64,000 nt of DNA from Roseiconus nitratireducens (GCF_008629675.1 NZ_VWOX01000003.1:62001-126000), one strand, 5' to 3'. Counted from the stretch's first letter, positions 8,765 to 18,694 are shown. Notes: generated by a model not told the origin, from the letters alone. Program-made: numbers and translations.

Positions 8765-10441
8765 TCATCCGGCATGGATACTCTTGTAACGTGCCTGTTT
8801 GACGGTGTCGGGATCCTCGCCCAACCGTTCACGCAAGTTCCGGTCGTAGACTTCGAAGTTGCCCTCGCACCACGTCACTTGGCCCTCGCCTTCGAATGCC
8901 AGGATATGCGTTGCCAAGCGATCCAGGAACCAGCGGTCGTGCGAAGTCACCACCACGCATCCGGCAAAGTTCAGGATCGCCTCTTCCAACGCCCGCAACG
9001 TGTCGACGTCCAAGTCGTTGGTCGGCTCATCAAGCAGCAGCACGTTGCAACCGCGGCGGAGCAGTTTGGCAAGGTGGACGCGGTTGCGTTCACCGCCGGA
9101 CAGCTTGCCGACTTTCTTTTCCTGGTCGGGGCCTTTGAAATTGAACCGTGACACGTAGGCGCGGGCGTTGACATTGCGACCACCCAGCACGATCGTCTCC
9201 GTCCCGCCGCTGATCTCTTCGAACACCGTGTGGTCGTCCTGGAGGGAATCTCGGCTCTGATCGACGTAGCCAAGATCCACTGTGTCGCCGACGCGAAACT
9301 CGCCGCTGTCCGGTGGTTCCTTGCCGGTGAGCATGTTGAACAGGGTGGTCTTTCCGGCCCCGTTGGGGCCGATCACGCCGACGATGCCACCGGCGGGCAG
9401 CCGAAATGTCAGGTCGTCGATCAACACCTTCTCGCCGAAGGCCTTGTGAATGTTCTTGCCCTCGATCACCAGGTCGCCCAAATGGCGATTGGAGGGAATC
9501 TGGATTTCCAAATCGTCGGGACGATCTTCGTACGTCTGCGATGCCAGATCTTCATAGGCCTTGATCCGCGCCTTGCTTTTGGCCTGGCGGGCTTTGGGGC
9601 TCATCCGGATCCATTCCAACTCGCGTGCCAAGGTCCGTTCACGGGCTTTCTGCTGGCGCTGTTCCAACTGCATCCGCTTTTGCCGGGCTTCCAACCAGGC
9701 GGTGTAGTTGCCTTCGAACGGGATGCCGCGGCCGCGGTCGATTTCCAAAATCCACTGCGCGACGTTGTCCAGGAAATATCGGTCGTGCGTCACGGCGACG
9801 ACCGTCCCCGGGTACTTGGCCAGGTGCTGTTCCAACCACGACACGGATTCCGCGTCCAGGTGGTTGGTCGGTTCATCGAGCAACAGCAGGTCCGGTTGCC
9901 GGATCAACAGCTGGCACAATGCGACGCGCCGGCGTTCACCGCCGGAAAGTTTGGTCACGTCGGCATCGCCAGGCGGCAGATTCATGACCGCCATCGCCAT
10001 TTCGACGTGACGATCAAGTTCCCACAGGTCGTAGGCATCGATCGTGTCTTGCAACGCCGCCATTTCGTCGCACAGCTTTTGCATCTGATCGTCGTCGGTG
10101 ACGTCACCCAGCTGCATGCTGATCTCATTGAACCGATCGACGATTGCGCGGCGTTCGGCCACGGCGGTCTGAACGTTCTCGAAAACCGTCTTGGTTTCAT
10201 CCAACGGCGGTTCCTGGGGCAGGTAGCCGACGGTGAACCCCTTGGTCAACCGCGCCACGCCATCGAATTCCGTATCCTGACCGGCCATGATCCGCAACAA
10301 CGTCGACTTTCCGGCGCCGTTGGGCCCCAACACGCCAATCTTGGCGCCGGGATAGAACGCCAGATGGACATCATCCAGCACGGTCTTTTGGCCGTGCTTC
10401 TTGGTCAATCCGGTGACTTGATAAATGAACTGCCTGGACAT
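8765..10441 (-). CDS. ettA: Energy-dependent translational throttle protein (ABC-F ATPase)
   Basis: This 558-residue protein contains two ABC ATPase domains without membrane spans. The first Walker A is GPNGAGKST near residue 39 and the second near 350; ABC signatures KLSGGERRR and KLSGGERNR and Walker [13 protein letters not shown] and [11 protein letters not shown] are all present. The length and the inter-domain arm match EttA of the ABC-F family, which binds the ribosomal E site and gates entry into elongation according to the ATP/ADP ratio. The start lies six bases after the guaA stop, with AGGA just upstream of the ATG, so guaA and ettA are probably co-transcribed. Assignment among ABC-F subgroups rests on length and motif wording. 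Confidence 0.9.
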   Translation of the reverse strand: MSRQFIYQVTGLTKKHGQKTVLDDVHLAFYPGAKIGVLGPNGAGKSTLLRIMAGQDTEFDGVARLTKGFTVGYLPQEPPLDETKTVFENVQTAVAERRAIVDRFNEISMQLGDVTDDDQMQKLCDEMAALQDTIDAYDLWELDRHVEMAMAVMNLPPGDADVTKLSGGERRRVALCQLLIRQPDLLLLDEPTNHLDAESVSWLEQHLAKYPGTVVAVTHDRYFLDNVAQWILEIDRGRGIPFEGNYTAWLEARQKRMQLEQRQQKARERTLARELEWIRMSPKARQAKSKARIKAYEDLASQTYEDRPDDLEIQIPSNRHLGDLVIEGKNIHKAFGEKVLIDDLTFRLPAGGIVGVIGPNGAGKTTLFNMLTGKEPPDSGEFRVGDTVDLGYVDQSRDSLQDDHTVFEEISGGTETIVLGGRNVNARAYVSRFNFKGPDQEKKVGKLSGGERNRVHLAKLLRRGCNVLLLDEPTNDLDVDTLRALEEAILNFAGCVVVTSHDRWFLDRLATHILAFEGEGQVTWCEGNFEVYDRNLRERLGEDPDTVKQARYKSIHAG

Positions 10442-10447
10442 GTGATC

Positions 10448-12082
10448 CTATTCCCACTCAATGGTCGCGGGCGGCTTGCTGCTAATGTCGTAGCAGACCC
10501 GATTGACGCCCTGGACTTCGTTGATGATGCGTGTGCTGATGCGAGCCAACAGGTCATACGGCAACCGGCTCCAATCAGCGGTCATGAAATCGTTCGTGTT
10601 GACGCTGCGCACGGCGATCGCGTTGTCATAAGTGCGGGCATCCCCCATCACGCCGACGCTCTGCACCGGCAACAACACCGCGAACGTCTGGCTGGTTTCC
10701 CGATACAGGCCGGCGTTTTCAATTTCCTCGATCACGATCGCATCGGCCGCACGAAGCACCTCCAACTTGTCGCGGGTGACTTCGCCCAGACAACGAACGG
10801 CCAACCCCGGGCCCGGGAACGGGTGACGCCAGACCAGCTTTTCCGGCAATCCCAATTCCAAGCCCAACCGGCGGACCTCGTCTTTGAACAGATCACGCAG
10901 CGGTTCGATCAATTCAAAACCGAGCTCTTCGGGAAGTCCGCCGACGTTGTGATGCAACTTGATGGTCGCGGCGGGCCCGTCAGGATCGGCGCCGCTTTCG
11001 ATGACGTCGGGATACAGCGTGCCCTGGGCCAGAAAGTGCGCATTGTCGATGCTTTCGGCTTCCTTCTTGAAGCATTCGATAAAGTCGTGACCGATCCGGC
11101 GGCGTTTTTCCTGCGGTTCGGCGACGCCGGCCAGGGACGCCAAAAAGCGGTCTTCGGCATGCACCACGTGCAGGTCAGTCTTGAAGTGGTTGCTGAATTC
11201 GTCGATCACCAAGGACTGCTCGTTTTTCCGAAGCAGTCCGTTGTCGATCAGGATACATGTCAGCTGGGTGCCGATCGCCTTGTAAAGCAACGCCGCAACG
11301 ACCGAAGAGTCGACACCCCCGCTGAGCCCGCAGATGACCCGGCGGTCGCCGACCCGATCCCGAATCTGCGTGATCGCGGCTTCCGCAAAATCACTCAATT
11401 GCCAGTTCGGCTCGCAGCCGCAGATGCCGCGGACAAAATTGGCCAGCACCTGCCCGCCCAGCGGCGTGTGCGTCACTTCGGGGTGAAACTGCATCCCATA
11501 GACGGGCAGTTCCTTGTGCCCGATGGCGGCGTAGGGACAGGTCCGGGTGCGGGCCAGCGCCTCAAAGGAATCACTGATCGACGACACCTGATCGCCGTGG
11601 CTCATCCACACGTCGATCGCGTCGGGCAACTTGTCAAACAGCGTCCCCGGTTGGACGATCTGGCAGGTGGCGTGCCCGTACTCGCGGGTTTCGGTGTTGT
11701 CGACTTTGCCCCCCAACGCCTCGCAGGCCAACTGCATCCCGTAACAGATCCCCAGGACCGGGATCCCCAAGCGAAACAGTTCCGGATCGCAACGCGGTGC
11801 CCCCTCGTCGTAAACACTGGACGGCCCGCCGGACAGGATGATCCCCTTGGGCGCCAACTCGGCGATCCGTTCGGCCGACAGGTCGTGGCGAAGGATTTGA
11901 CAGTACACGTTCTGCTCGCGGACTCGGCGGGCGATCAGTTGGGCGTACTGCGATCCGAAATCGAGGACCACGATCCGCTGGTCGGTCAGGGCCGGCGCGA
12001 CGGCGTCCGGGGACGACTTGGGATCGCCCGACAATCCGGAGGGATCGGATGAATCAGCGGGATGGGCTGGCGATACACTCAT
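10448..12082 (-). CDS. guaA: GMP synthase (glutamine-hydrolysing)
   Basis: The product (about 544 residues from the ATG at 12082) converts XMP to GMP using glutamine and ATP. A roughly 34-residue Ser/Pro/Asp-rich N-terminal extension precedes the class I glutamine amidotransferase domain, which starts at [16 protein letters not shown]. The nucleophile lies in GICYGMQ (Cys113) and the His-Glu pair in MQFHPE (about 200-202). The ATP-pyrophosphatase loop GLSGGVDSS is at 252-260, and the C-terminal dimerisation domain ends with PPATIEWE. The frame stays open far upstream of 12082, but that part has no family resemblance. ettA follows six bases downstream. Confidence 0.95.
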   Translation of the reverse strand: MSVSPAHPADSSDPSGLSGDPKSSPDAVAPALTDQRIVVLDFGSQYAQLIARRVREQNVYCQILRHDLSAERIAELAPKGIILSGGPSSVYDEGAPRCDPELFRLGIPVLGICYGMQLACEALGGKVDNTETREYGHATCQIVQPGTLFDKLPDAIDVWMSHGDQVSSISDSFEALARTRTCPYAAIGHKELPVYGMQFHPEVTHTPLGGQVLANFVRGICGCEPNWQLSDFAEAAITQIRDRVGDRRVICGLSGGVDSSVVAALLYKAIGTQLTCILIDNGLLRKNEQSLVIDEFSNHFKTDLHVVHAEDRFLASLAGVAEPQEKRRRIGHDFIECFKKEAESIDNAHFLAQGTLYPDVIESGADPDGPAATIKLHHNVGGLPEELGFELIEPLRDLFKDEVRRLGLELGLPEKLVWRHPFPGPGLAVRCLGEVTRDKLEVLRAADAIVIEEIENAGLYRETSQTFAVLLPVQSVGVMGDARTYDNAIAVRSVNTNDFMTADWSRLPYDLLARISTRIINEVQGVNRVCYDISSKPPATIEWE

Positions 12083-12719
12083 GCAAACGTGTGTCGTGTG
12101 GGAAGCCGGAAAGGCAAATCGTGACTGGGAATCCGCCGCTTGTCGCGTGCACGCCATTCCGCCGGAAACGGAAGCAACACGGCCGCAACAAGTTTGGGTG
12201 ACGATTGCGTGGTCGCGGGACACCGATCGAATCGACCACGCCGGATCGAATCGCCCACGCCCGGGCAAGTCCGAGCCGCCAGAGCAAGTCCGAAAAATCA
12301 GAGCAAGTCCGAAAAACGCGTGTTCCACCCGCCGGCATGTCCGCTGCCGTCGCCAAGACCAAACGGGGAGTGTAGAAAATGCTCTGCGGATCCCCAAGGG
12401 GCTAAACCTTGCGGATCGCTTCTGGACACGACCGACGCGTCGACACCGTCGCCGTTTCAGGCAGCCGGATGGCTGCCGGTCGGGGGCCAAGCACCGCCGC
12501 GACCACCCGCCGGATTTGCTTCCGTGATGGAGTGTCGTCGGTACGTGACGGAGTCCCGCCGGAGTGCAAACCGCGACGGCAATCTTCTCTGCCGCGCCAT
12601 CGTTCACCACTCACACGGTCCGCCCCACCGCTGATCCCACGCCCCGTTACGACGCTGTCGCATCCAATCAGCGGCTCCAGATTCATCGCTCCCCAACACG
12701 ACCCGCTCTTGGAAACCCC
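12083..12719. other. Divergent intergenic region between guaA and surE
   Basis: These 637 bp separate two divergently transcribed genes and should contain both promoters. The region holds a short 19-bp tandem repeat (12263-12319, listed separately). Long open frames exist here on both strands, but they are extensions of guaA or antisense to surE and show no protein-family features. I saw no recognised riboswitch. Confidence 0.4.
12263..12319. repeat. Three 19-bp tandem units in the guaA-surE gap
   Basis: Two near-identical units of the form GAGCAAGTCCGAAAAATCA lie side by side, preceded by a more diverged copy beginning GGGCAAGTCCGAG. They sit about 180 bp upstream of the guaA start. A role in regulating guaA is possible from position, but nothing in the sequence proves it. 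Confidence 0.65.
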
Positions 12720-13481
12720 ATGCGAATCCTTTTGACCAACGACGACGGAGTCTTCGCCCCCGGACTGGCAGCGCTCGAACAACAACTCCGGCACCTCGGC
12801 GAGGTGTTTGTGATTGCGCCCGCGACCGAGCAGTCGGGCGTCAGCCATTCCATCACCTACCTGACTCCGCTGGTGGGCAAGTCCATTCATCGCGACGGAC
12901 GCCACTGGGCTTGGGCCGTCGAAGGAAGCCCGGCCGATTGCGTCAAACTGGCGATTGCCGAATTGCTGCGGGACGAACCGGTCGACCTGGTGGTCAGCGG
13001 GATCAACAACGGGCTGAACGCTGGCATCAATGTGCTTTACAGCGGCACCGTCGCCGCGGCGATCGAGGGAGCCTTTTTCGGCACCACCAGCGTCGCGGTT
13101 TCCTTGGAGTACGACCCCGACGCCGACTTCCAATCTGCCGCGGTGATCGCCAAAAAGATCGTCGCGGGGATCGCCCGCACGGCGGACGCCAAGGGGAAAC
13201 TTTTCAATCTGAACATTCCCACCGCGGCCACCCAGTCGGCCGCCGAACTGCAAATCGTTCCCATGGGGCTGGCACAGTACGGCAACCGCTACGAGAAACG
13301 CCAGGACCCCGGTGGGCGGGACTATTACTGGGCGCTGTGGGAAGAGCCCGCCCAGCCTCCGCCGGAACAAACGGACATCACCGAATTACGCAAAGGCAAC
13401 GTGACTCTCAGCTGCTTGCAATTCGATATGACCAACCATGGGGTCACGGAGAAAATGCGGTCCTGGGGACTCAAGATTTGA
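12720..13481 (+). CDS. surE: 5'/3'-nucleotidase SurE
   Basis: The 253-residue product starts with MRILLTNDDG, the metal-binding Asp-Asp pair of SurE. It continues with SGVSHSITY, the SGINNGLNAG loop and YSGTVAAAIEGA, all in the family order. SurE proteins are cytoplasmic metal-dependent phosphatases acting on nucleoside 5'- or 3'-monophosphates and sometimes polyphosphate. The ATG at 12720 is chosen because it begins exactly at the family N-terminus, although the frame is open further upstream. The gene is not clearly in an operon; about 270 bp follow before the next gene. Confidence 0.93.
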   Translation: MRILLTNDDGVFAPGLAALEQQLRHLGEVFVIAPATEQSGVSHSITYLTPLVGKSIHRDGRHWAWAVEGSPADCVKLAIAELLRDEPVDLVVSGINNGLNAGINVLYSGTVAAAIEGAFFGTTSVAVSLEYDPDADFQSAAVIAKKIVAGIARTADAKGKLFNLNIPTAATQSAAELQIVPMGLAQYGNRYEKRQDPGGRDYYWALWEEPAQPPPEQTDITELRKGNVTLSCLQFDMTNHGVTEKMRSWGLKI

Positions 13482-13754
13482 TCCGACCGCCGGACATTGA
13501 TCGAATCGGCTGGACGTTGATTGAATCGGCTGTGATGGACGTCCCGTCGGCAGAATCGGCACAACACGCCGGCCGGTGCCATCCGGGGGGATCGGCGGCC
13601 AGAAATTGGGGATTGGTTTCGGCCGATTGTGGAGCCGGCTTCACCGGAGAGCTATCCTTGACGATCGGTCGCGCCGGGCCGGCGTCACGTTCCCGGCAAA
13701 ACCTTCGGCAACGCGAACGGTTGTGCCTTTTCCCCCAAGCCCAACATCGGCTCC

Positions 13755-14489
13755 ATGGCGGTTTCTTCTCAATCGCAATCTCATTTCCGACATGCTCTCC
13801 TGCGGCACCTTCCGGTGCGGTGCCACCTGATCGTGATGTTGTTGGCACTTGCCGCTTCAGTCCGGCCGCTGCCCGCGGCGATCGTTTACGACGAAGCGGT
13901 CGACGGAGAACTCACGTCGGACAATTTGGCGCCCCAGCCGATCAATTTCACGATCGGCGACAACACGGTGGTGGGGACCGTGGAAAGTTCCCAGGGTGTC
14001 GGGAACGTCGATGTGTTCACGTTCAACGTTCCGACAGGCGTTCAGTGGACCTCCATGGTGGTCGACAACTACGAATCGACCGACAGCCTGGCATTTGTCG
14101 GAATCAACGACGATTCCTTTTTCCCGTACAACACGTTCGAGCTGGATCTGGTCAATTTCGGCGATTTGCCCGACGACGCCTTCTTGGGCGGAACGACCTT
14201 CAGCAGCTTTGACCTGGGCAACGACATCCTGCCTCGCAGCGCCAACGTGGCGGGCCGCGGCTTCACCGCGCCCCTGCCATCGGGCGACTATTCGATCTAC
14301 ATCCAGCAAACCGGTGCGATCACCGACTACGCTTTGACTTTCAACCTGGTCAGCGCCGTCCCGGAACCGGGCGTCGTCTCCCTGCTGCTGCTGGGCAGTG
14401 TTTCGCTGTTGATGCGTCGTCGCGGACGACGGGTTTCGCTGTTGATGCGTCGTGGCGGACGACGGAAGGGACTTTGCATCGATCGATAG
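13755..14489 (+). CDS. Secreted PEP-CTERM sorting-signal protein
   Basis: The 244-residue product has an N-terminal signal segment (about residues 24-42, LIVMLLALAASVRPLPA), a beta-rich extracellular body with many Asp, Thr, Val and Gly residues, and the C-terminal tripartite PEP-CTERM signal: VPEPG, a hydrophobic helix VVSLLLLGSVSLLM, and RRRGRR. Proteins with this tail are processed by exosortase and linked to envelope or exopolysaccharide. The basic tail is followed by a second copy of VSLLMRR-GRR, produced by a 33-bp tandem duplication (14400-14465). The body resembles pre-peptidase-like secreted domains, but I cannot assign a ligand. It converges with the lipoprotein gene downstream. Confidence 0.85.
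   Translation: MAVSSQSQSHFRHALLRHLPVRCHLIVMLLALAASVRPLPAAIVYDEAVDGELTSDNLAPQPINFTIGDNTVVGTVESSQGVGNVDVFTFNVPTGVQWTSMVVDNYESTDSLAFVGINDDSFFPYNTFELDLVNFGDLPDDAFLGGTTFSSFDLGNDILPRSANVAGRGFTAPLPSGDYSIYIQQTGAITDYALTFNLVSAVPEPGVVSLLLLGSVSLLMRRRGRRVSLLMRRGGRRKGLCIDR
14400..14465 (+). repeat. 33-bp tandem duplication in the PEP-CTERM tail
   Basis: Two 33-bp copies (14400-14432 and 14433-14465) differ at one base and lie in frame. Each encodes VSLLMRR-GRR. The duplication adds a second short hydrophobic-plus-basic segment after the original sorting signal. Confidence 0.9.
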
Positions 14490-14495
14490 CAAGAC

Positions 14496-14512
14496 GTCAG
14501 GCACAGCCTGAC
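14496..14512. repeat. Short palindromic (REP-like) hairpin
   Basis: GTCAGGC-ACA-GCCTGAC forms a perfect 7-bp stem with a three-base loop, followed by CTAC. It sits seven bases after the stop of the PEP-CTERM gene in a 60-bp convergent gap, where it could act as a bidirectional transcript end. There is no T-run. Confidence 0.6.
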
Positions 14513-14550
14513 CTACCGAATTGCCGCACAAAAGCTGGGCAGTTGAAGCA

Positions 14551-15477
14551 CTAGAAACGCGGCGACGGACGCCGCCACTGCAAACCGTCCCCGGAACTCG
14601 GGTCGCTTGAATTGGTGGGGAAGGGCTCCGTTGACGGCAGCGAAGCGGACCCGAACCGGCTGGCCCCTTCGAATCCCGGTCGCGACGCAACGGACGTTGC
14701 CGAATCGAAGTCCGTCGCATCGGAACGCTGGAAGGTGCTGGTGTTCGACTGGCCGATCGTGGGTCCAGACGGCACGCTGGCCGAGGTGGGCGTGAAGTTC
14801 GATGCTTGTTGGGGATAGTAGCCCGGCGGATTCGGAGCGGTGGTCAAATCGATCACCGGCATTCCGCCGTAGGCCGGAGAGGAAACGCCCGGCGCGTTCG
14901 ATGGCGCGGTGCTGCCTCCGGGCGGCGTCGTGTTGTCGTATCCCGCTCCGAAGGTCGTCGTGTTGGGTGTCGCGGATCCTTCACTGACCCAACCCGTTTG
15001 GCGAACCGACGAATCCGGTGACCCGCCGGCATTGGCCGCGACTCCGTTGGATATCGGCGGGGAGGCGTTCAACTCGGTAACCCCGCGGGTCATCCCGGAG
15101 GATCCCAGTGCCGCTCCGGATGGCATTGCACCGGTCGGTGCATAGCCCAACGAAGCTCCGCCGGGGCCCAACGAAGCTCCGCCAGGGCCCAACGAAGCTC
15201 CACCAGGAATCGACGCCCCGTAGTTGGTTGAAGACTGGTAGGAACCGGTCGGCGGAGGCGGCACGCGGGTGGGTGCCCCCGTGGCGCTGACGCCAGGCGC
15301 CGGCGATAGCATCGCCCCGGGTTGCATCGGCGACACCGGCGTCAATGGCGACGCCTGGCCCATCGACGAAACCGCCCCGTTGGTTGCATTGCGGCAACCC
15401 GCCAAGCCGGACACACCGATCAGTGCAACCGAGCCCAGGGCCAGAGACGAAAAAGCGGAGAAGATGTGATTTCGCAT
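14551..15477 (-). CDS. Proline/glycine/serine-rich lipoprotein of unknown function
   Basis: The product is about 308 residues from the ATG at 15477 and begins with a short charged start, a hydrophobic helix and a lipobox ending LAGC (Cys about 28), so it should be lipid-anchored. The rest is low-complexity: Pro/Gly/Ser/Thr-rich and probably disordered, with three exact copies of GGASLGP near residues 90-112. No enzymatic domain was seen. An ATG further upstream (15606) exists but would bury the lipobox. Such proteins often tether or decorate the envelope. Function unknown. Confidence 0.75.
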   Translation of the reverse strand: MRNHIFSAFSSLALGSVALIGVSGLAGCRNATNGAVSSMGQASPLTPVSPMQPGAMLSPAPGVSATGAPTRVPPPPTGSYQSSTNYGASIPGGASLGPGGASLGPGGASLGYAPTGAMPSGAALGSSGMTRGVTELNASPPISNGVAANAGGSPDSSVRQTGWVSEGSATPNTTTFGAGYDNTTPPGGSTAPSNAPGVSSPAYGGMPVIDLTTAPNPPGYYPQQASNFTPTSASVPSGPTIGQSNTSTFQRSDATDFDSATSVASRPGFEGASRFGSASLPSTEPFPTNSSDPSSGDGLQWRRPSPRF

Positions 15478-15889
15478 GATCAAATCGTGTGTGCGAGATA
15501 ACGGGTGCATCTGGGCTTTAACAAATCTGAAGATTTTGTCGAAAGTCCAACCGCTGGAAAAACCGTCATTTCGAATTGAAATCGGCTTGACCGCAAAAGC
15601 CGGCAATTCCGCCTTGCGGCCGTGTTCCGATTCGAAAGGTCGCCAGAAATCCAGCTCCGCAAACTTTCGGTGACCTACAGCTTTCGTAACGGCTTTCCCG
15701 AGCTGGAACCTGGATGCTTGCGACCGCCGCGTGCCAGCCCCGTCCTGCCTCCCTCATCACGACCGGACTTGGCACGCTCGGTCCAGCATCCAGCCCTCCA
15801 AACGCTCCACCCCCTTCGCCTCTGCCCGGGCCCCCCGCCGCCCTTCAGACCTCGCGGATCCGTCGCGACCGGGTCCGGCACGACGCCCC
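15478..15889. other. Divergent intergenic region, no gene seen
   Basis: About 410 bp lie between the divergently transcribed lipoprotein gene and the deacetylase operon. Both promoters should be here. Open frames in the region belong to upstream extensions of the deacetylase reading frame or its antisense and show no family features. Confidence 0.4.
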
Positions 15890-16825
15890 ATGCTTCGCCT
15901 GCTCCGCCAAGCCCGAAACGCGATTTGCGGCCCCCTGCATGATGCCGGCTTGCGGCGCCGTGTTGCCGGCGGCGGTGCGCCCGCGCTGGTGCCTTTCTAT
16001 CATCGCGTGGCGGATCACACGTCCAATCCATGGACCATCTCGCGGAAGGAATTCGCCCGCCACCTGGACTACTGCCGTGATCGCCTGACGCCGGCGTCAT
16101 TGGATGTCATCCAGGCCACGATGGAATCGGGCCGCAACGACCGGTGCTTGTTGAACATCACCTTTGACGACGGCTACGCGGAGAATTGTGACTTTGCGAT
16201 TCCGCTGCTGATCGAGCGACACGTCTGCTGCACCTACTTTGTGACGGTCAACCACATCGTCCATCAACGGCCGTTCCCCCACGACCAGCAGAACGGCGCT
16301 CCGCTGGCCGTCAACACGGTTCGCCAGCTAAGAGAGATGGCGGATCATGGCGTCCAGATCGGACTTCATGCCCGTGACCACGTGGACTTCGCAACACTGA
16401 CCGCCCCCGACCAGATCGATCAACAGATTCGCCAGGGCAAAGACGAACTAGAGCAGTTGATCGGACACCCGGTCCGACATTTCGCCTTTCCGTTCGGAAT
16501 GCCCGCCCAGCTGACTCGGGCCGCAATCGCAGGCGTCCGTCGCGCAGGGCTGGCCAGTTTTTGCAGTGCCTTTGGCGGCTACAACCTGCCCGGACGAGAC
16601 GCGTTCCATCTTCGACGCTTCCACGGCGACCCGGAATTCAGCCGGTTCCAAAACTGGGTGCGATTTGATCCCCGCAAACTGCGACGCGAACCCCCAGTGC
16701 CTTACGACACACCGGACCCCACACGTCGATCCTCCGGGGCGCCGGAATGCGATCGGCTGGCATGTGAAGCGAGCGCAACCAATGCCGCCGAGTCGGATCG
16801 CCCCCACGTCGGTGCCCCGCAATGA
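15890..16825 (+). CDS. Polysaccharide deacetylase (NodB-type)
   Basis: The 311-residue product carries the NodB homology motifs in order: TFDDGY (motif 1, catalytic and metal-binding Asp, about residue 92), HARDH (HxxxH metal ligands, about 159-163) and FPFG (about 200). These enzymes remove N-acetyl groups from GlcNAc-containing polymers or lipid-linked saccharides. No signal peptide was seen, so the substrate may be cytoplasmic or membrane-linked. The stop overlaps the start of the next gene by four bases (ATGA), so the gene is translationally coupled to the GT4 glycosyltransferase and works in the same envelope pathway. The C-terminal 40 residues are variable and polar. The start at 15890 is preferred over an open upstream extension. 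Confidence 0.85.
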   Translation: MLRLLRQARNAICGPLHDAGLRRRVAGGGAPALVPFYHRVADHTSNPWTISRKEFARHLDYCRDRLTPASLDVIQATMESGRNDRCLLNITFDDGYAENCDFAIPLLIERHVCCTYFVTVNHIVHQRPFPHDQQNGAPLAVNTVRQLREMADHGVQIGLHARDHVDFATLTAPDQIDQQIRQGKDELEQLIGHPVRHFAFPFGMPAQLTRAAIAGVRRAGLASFCSAFGGYNLPGRDAFHLRRFHGDPEFSRFQNWVRFDPRKLRREPPVPYDTPDPTRRSSGAPECDRLACEASATNAAESDRPHVGAPQ

Positions 16826-18039
16826 CGCTGCGTCGTTGGTGGCGCAAGGTACCGCCCCGCAATCAGATCCGGCCGCTGCGATGCCAGTTCGTGATCACCA
16901 GCATGCCGGTGGGCGGTGCCGAGACGCTGCTGGTCAACTTGCTGCGAAGACTGGATCCGTCGGTGCTGCAACCGGAAGTGGTCTGTCTGAAGGAACCCGG
17001 CCCGCTGGGCGAAACGATCTCTGCGGAGTTCCCTGTTCACAGCGGACTGCTCCGACGCAAATGGGATGTCCGAGTCTTGTTCAAATTGATGCGGCTGATA
17101 CGAGCCCACCGTGCGGACGTCGTGATCACCGTGGGAGCGGGGGACAAAATGTTCTGGGGCCGCCTGGCCGCGTTTCTGGCCGGGGTCCCGGTGATCGCAT
17201 CGGCCTTGCACAGCACGGGGTGGCCCGACGGTGTGGGGCGGCTGAACCGCTTGCTCACGCCGCTGACGGACGCGTTCATCGCGGTCGCCAAATCACACGG
17301 CGAGTTCCTGCAGCGTTTCGAGAAGTTTCCAAAGCAAACAGTGCATGTGATCCCCAACGGCGTGGATTGCCAACGTTTCAAACCCGACGCGGATGCCCGC
17401 GGTGACGTGCGTGACGAATTGGGCCTGCCCGAACACGCGCAGCTGGTCGGAATCGTCGCGGCGTTGCGTCCGGAAAAGAATCATCGGCTGTTGCTTCAGG
17501 CCGCGGCCGAACTTCGCCATCGAACGGAACTGCACTGGATCGTGGTCGGCGACGGACCGCTGCGGACCTCGCTGGAAACGTTGGCAACAGAATTGGGGAT
17601 CGACCGGCAAGTGCACTTTCTGGGGACCCGCAGCGACACGCCGCGTTTGCTTGCGGCCCTGGACGTGTTCACGCTCTGTTCACTCAACGAAGCCTCGCCG
17701 GTTTCCATCCTGGAAGCGCTCGCCTGCGGGATCCCGGTGGTGGCCAGCGACGTCGGATCGGTGGCGGAGACCGTTGTGCCGGGTCGGACCGGAAGCTTGT
17801 TTCCGGTGAACGACTTGAATGCCATGACGCGGGCGATCGAATCCCTGCTGGACGACCTGCTGGGCGACCGCAACGTTTGTCGGCGGATGGGCGAAGCCGG
17901 CCGCGAGCTGGTCTTGCGGCAGGGATCGCTGGAGTCGATGGTTCGCGGGTATCAAGAGCTGGCGACGACGCTGTATGACCGGGCCAGCCGGCGAGAACGC
18001 TTCGCAAGGAGCACGCGGGAAAGTAAACTTCCCGCATGA
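16822..18039 (+). CDS. GT4-family glycosyltransferase
   Basis: The 405-residue product is a GT-B fold, family 4 glycosyltransferase. The N-terminal acceptor domain begins with FVITSMPVGGAETLLVNLL (about 23-41), and the C-terminal nucleotide-sugar domain has VIPNGVD near 175, GIVAALRPEKNH near 210 and the donor-binding EASPVSILEALACG E-x7-E motif near 290-298. It transfers a sugar from a nucleotide donor to a lipid-linked or polymer acceptor at the inner membrane. It overlaps both neighbours by four bases, which places deacetylase, glycosyltransferase and acyltransferase in one coupled operon. The donor and acceptor cannot be read from the sequence. Confidence 0.88.
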   Translation: MTLRRWWRKVPPRNQIRPLRCQFVITSMPVGGAETLLVNLLRRLDPSVLQPEVVCLKEPGPLGETISAEFPVHSGLLRRKWDVRVLFKLMRLIRAHRADVVITVGAGDKMFWGRLAAFLAGVPVIASALHSTGWPDGVGRLNRLLTPLTDAFIAVAKSHGEFLQRFEKFPKQTVHVIPNGVDCQRFKPDADARGDVRDELGLPEHAQLVGIVAALRPEKNHRLLLQAAAELRHRTELHWIVVGDGPLRTSLETLATELGIDRQVHFLGTRSDTPRLLAALDVFTLCSLNEASPVSILEALACGIPVVASDVGSVAETVVPGRTGSLFPVNDLNAMTRAIESLLDDLLGDRNVCRRMGEAGRELVLRQGSLESMVRGYQELATTLYDRASRRERFARSTRESKLPA

Positions 18040-18641
18040 CCATCACGAGTCACTTCATCGTCATGCTGGCCAAGCTCTTCAGCGGCTTCACCGTGCGCTG
18101 GGTCGATTGCCAACCGGACACCTGCCAGCGGATCTACTTTGCCAACCATACCAGTCACCTGGACGCGGTGGTGTTGTGGTCGGCGCTGCCGCGTGAATTG
18201 CGTGCGATCACCCGGCCGGTTGCCGCCAAGGACTACTGGTCACAAGGCTGGATCAAGCCTCACATGGCAGAAAGTTTCAACGCGTTGCTGATCGACCGCA
18301 AAGAGATCAAAGTGCACCGCAGTCCGATCGACATCATGCTGGAAGAGATGGGGGACGTGTACTCCCTGATCGTGTTCCCGGAAGGCGGACGCAGCGCCGG
18401 AGACGAGATGGGGGAATTCAAGAGCGGGCTGTACTACATGGGAAAGAAACGCCCGGATCTGGAACTGGTGCCGGTGTACATTGACAACGTCAACCGCATC
18501 CTGCCCCGCGGCGAAGTGTTGCCGGTCCCGCTGCTGAGCTGCATCACGATCGGCGCCCCGATCTTCCTGGAATCCGGCGAGCCCAAGCAAGCGTTCTTAA
18601 AACGGGCTCGCGAAGCCGTCCAAAAGTTGAAAGACGCTTGA
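18036..18641 (+). CDS. Lysophospholipid acyltransferase-like protein (PlsC family)
   Basis: The 201-residue product has the PlsC/LPLAT block I motif NHTSHLD (His37-x4-Asp) and block III FPEGGRS near 114-120, followed by VPVYIDN, which corresponds to block IV. These enzymes move an acyl chain from acyl-CoA or acyl-ACP to a lysophospholipid or a glycolipid. Its start overlaps the glycosyltransferase stop by four bases, so it may acylate the glycolipid made by the two upstream enzymes rather than serve bulk phospholipid synthesis; that is inference from the operon. There is no strong membrane helix apart from the N-terminal hydrophobic stretch. Confidence 0.85.
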   Translation: MTITSHFIVMLAKLFSGFTVRWVDCQPDTCQRIYFANHTSHLDAVVLWSALPRELRAITRPVAAKDYWSQGWIKPHMAESFNALLIDRKEIKVHRSPIDIMLEEMGDVYSLIVFPEGGRSAGDEMGEFKSGLYYMGKKRPDLELVPVYIDNVNRILPRGEVLPVPLLSCITIGAPIFLESGEPKQAFLKRAREAVQKLKDA

Positions 18642-18694
18642 TGGTCAAGTCGGTGTGACGTCCTGATCGACGGGCTGGCCGGCGGTCGATCGGT

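Noticed and set aside
9230-12052. 940-codon plus-strand frame across ettA and guaA
   Set aside because: Both minus-strand genes have complete catalytic motifs; the plus-strand frame has no folded character and results from codon bias.
12402-13370. 322-codon minus-strand frame antisense to surE
   Set aside because: It covers surE, which has clear family motifs, and its own translation is Arg/Gly-rich and motif-free, as expected for a GC-rich shadow frame.
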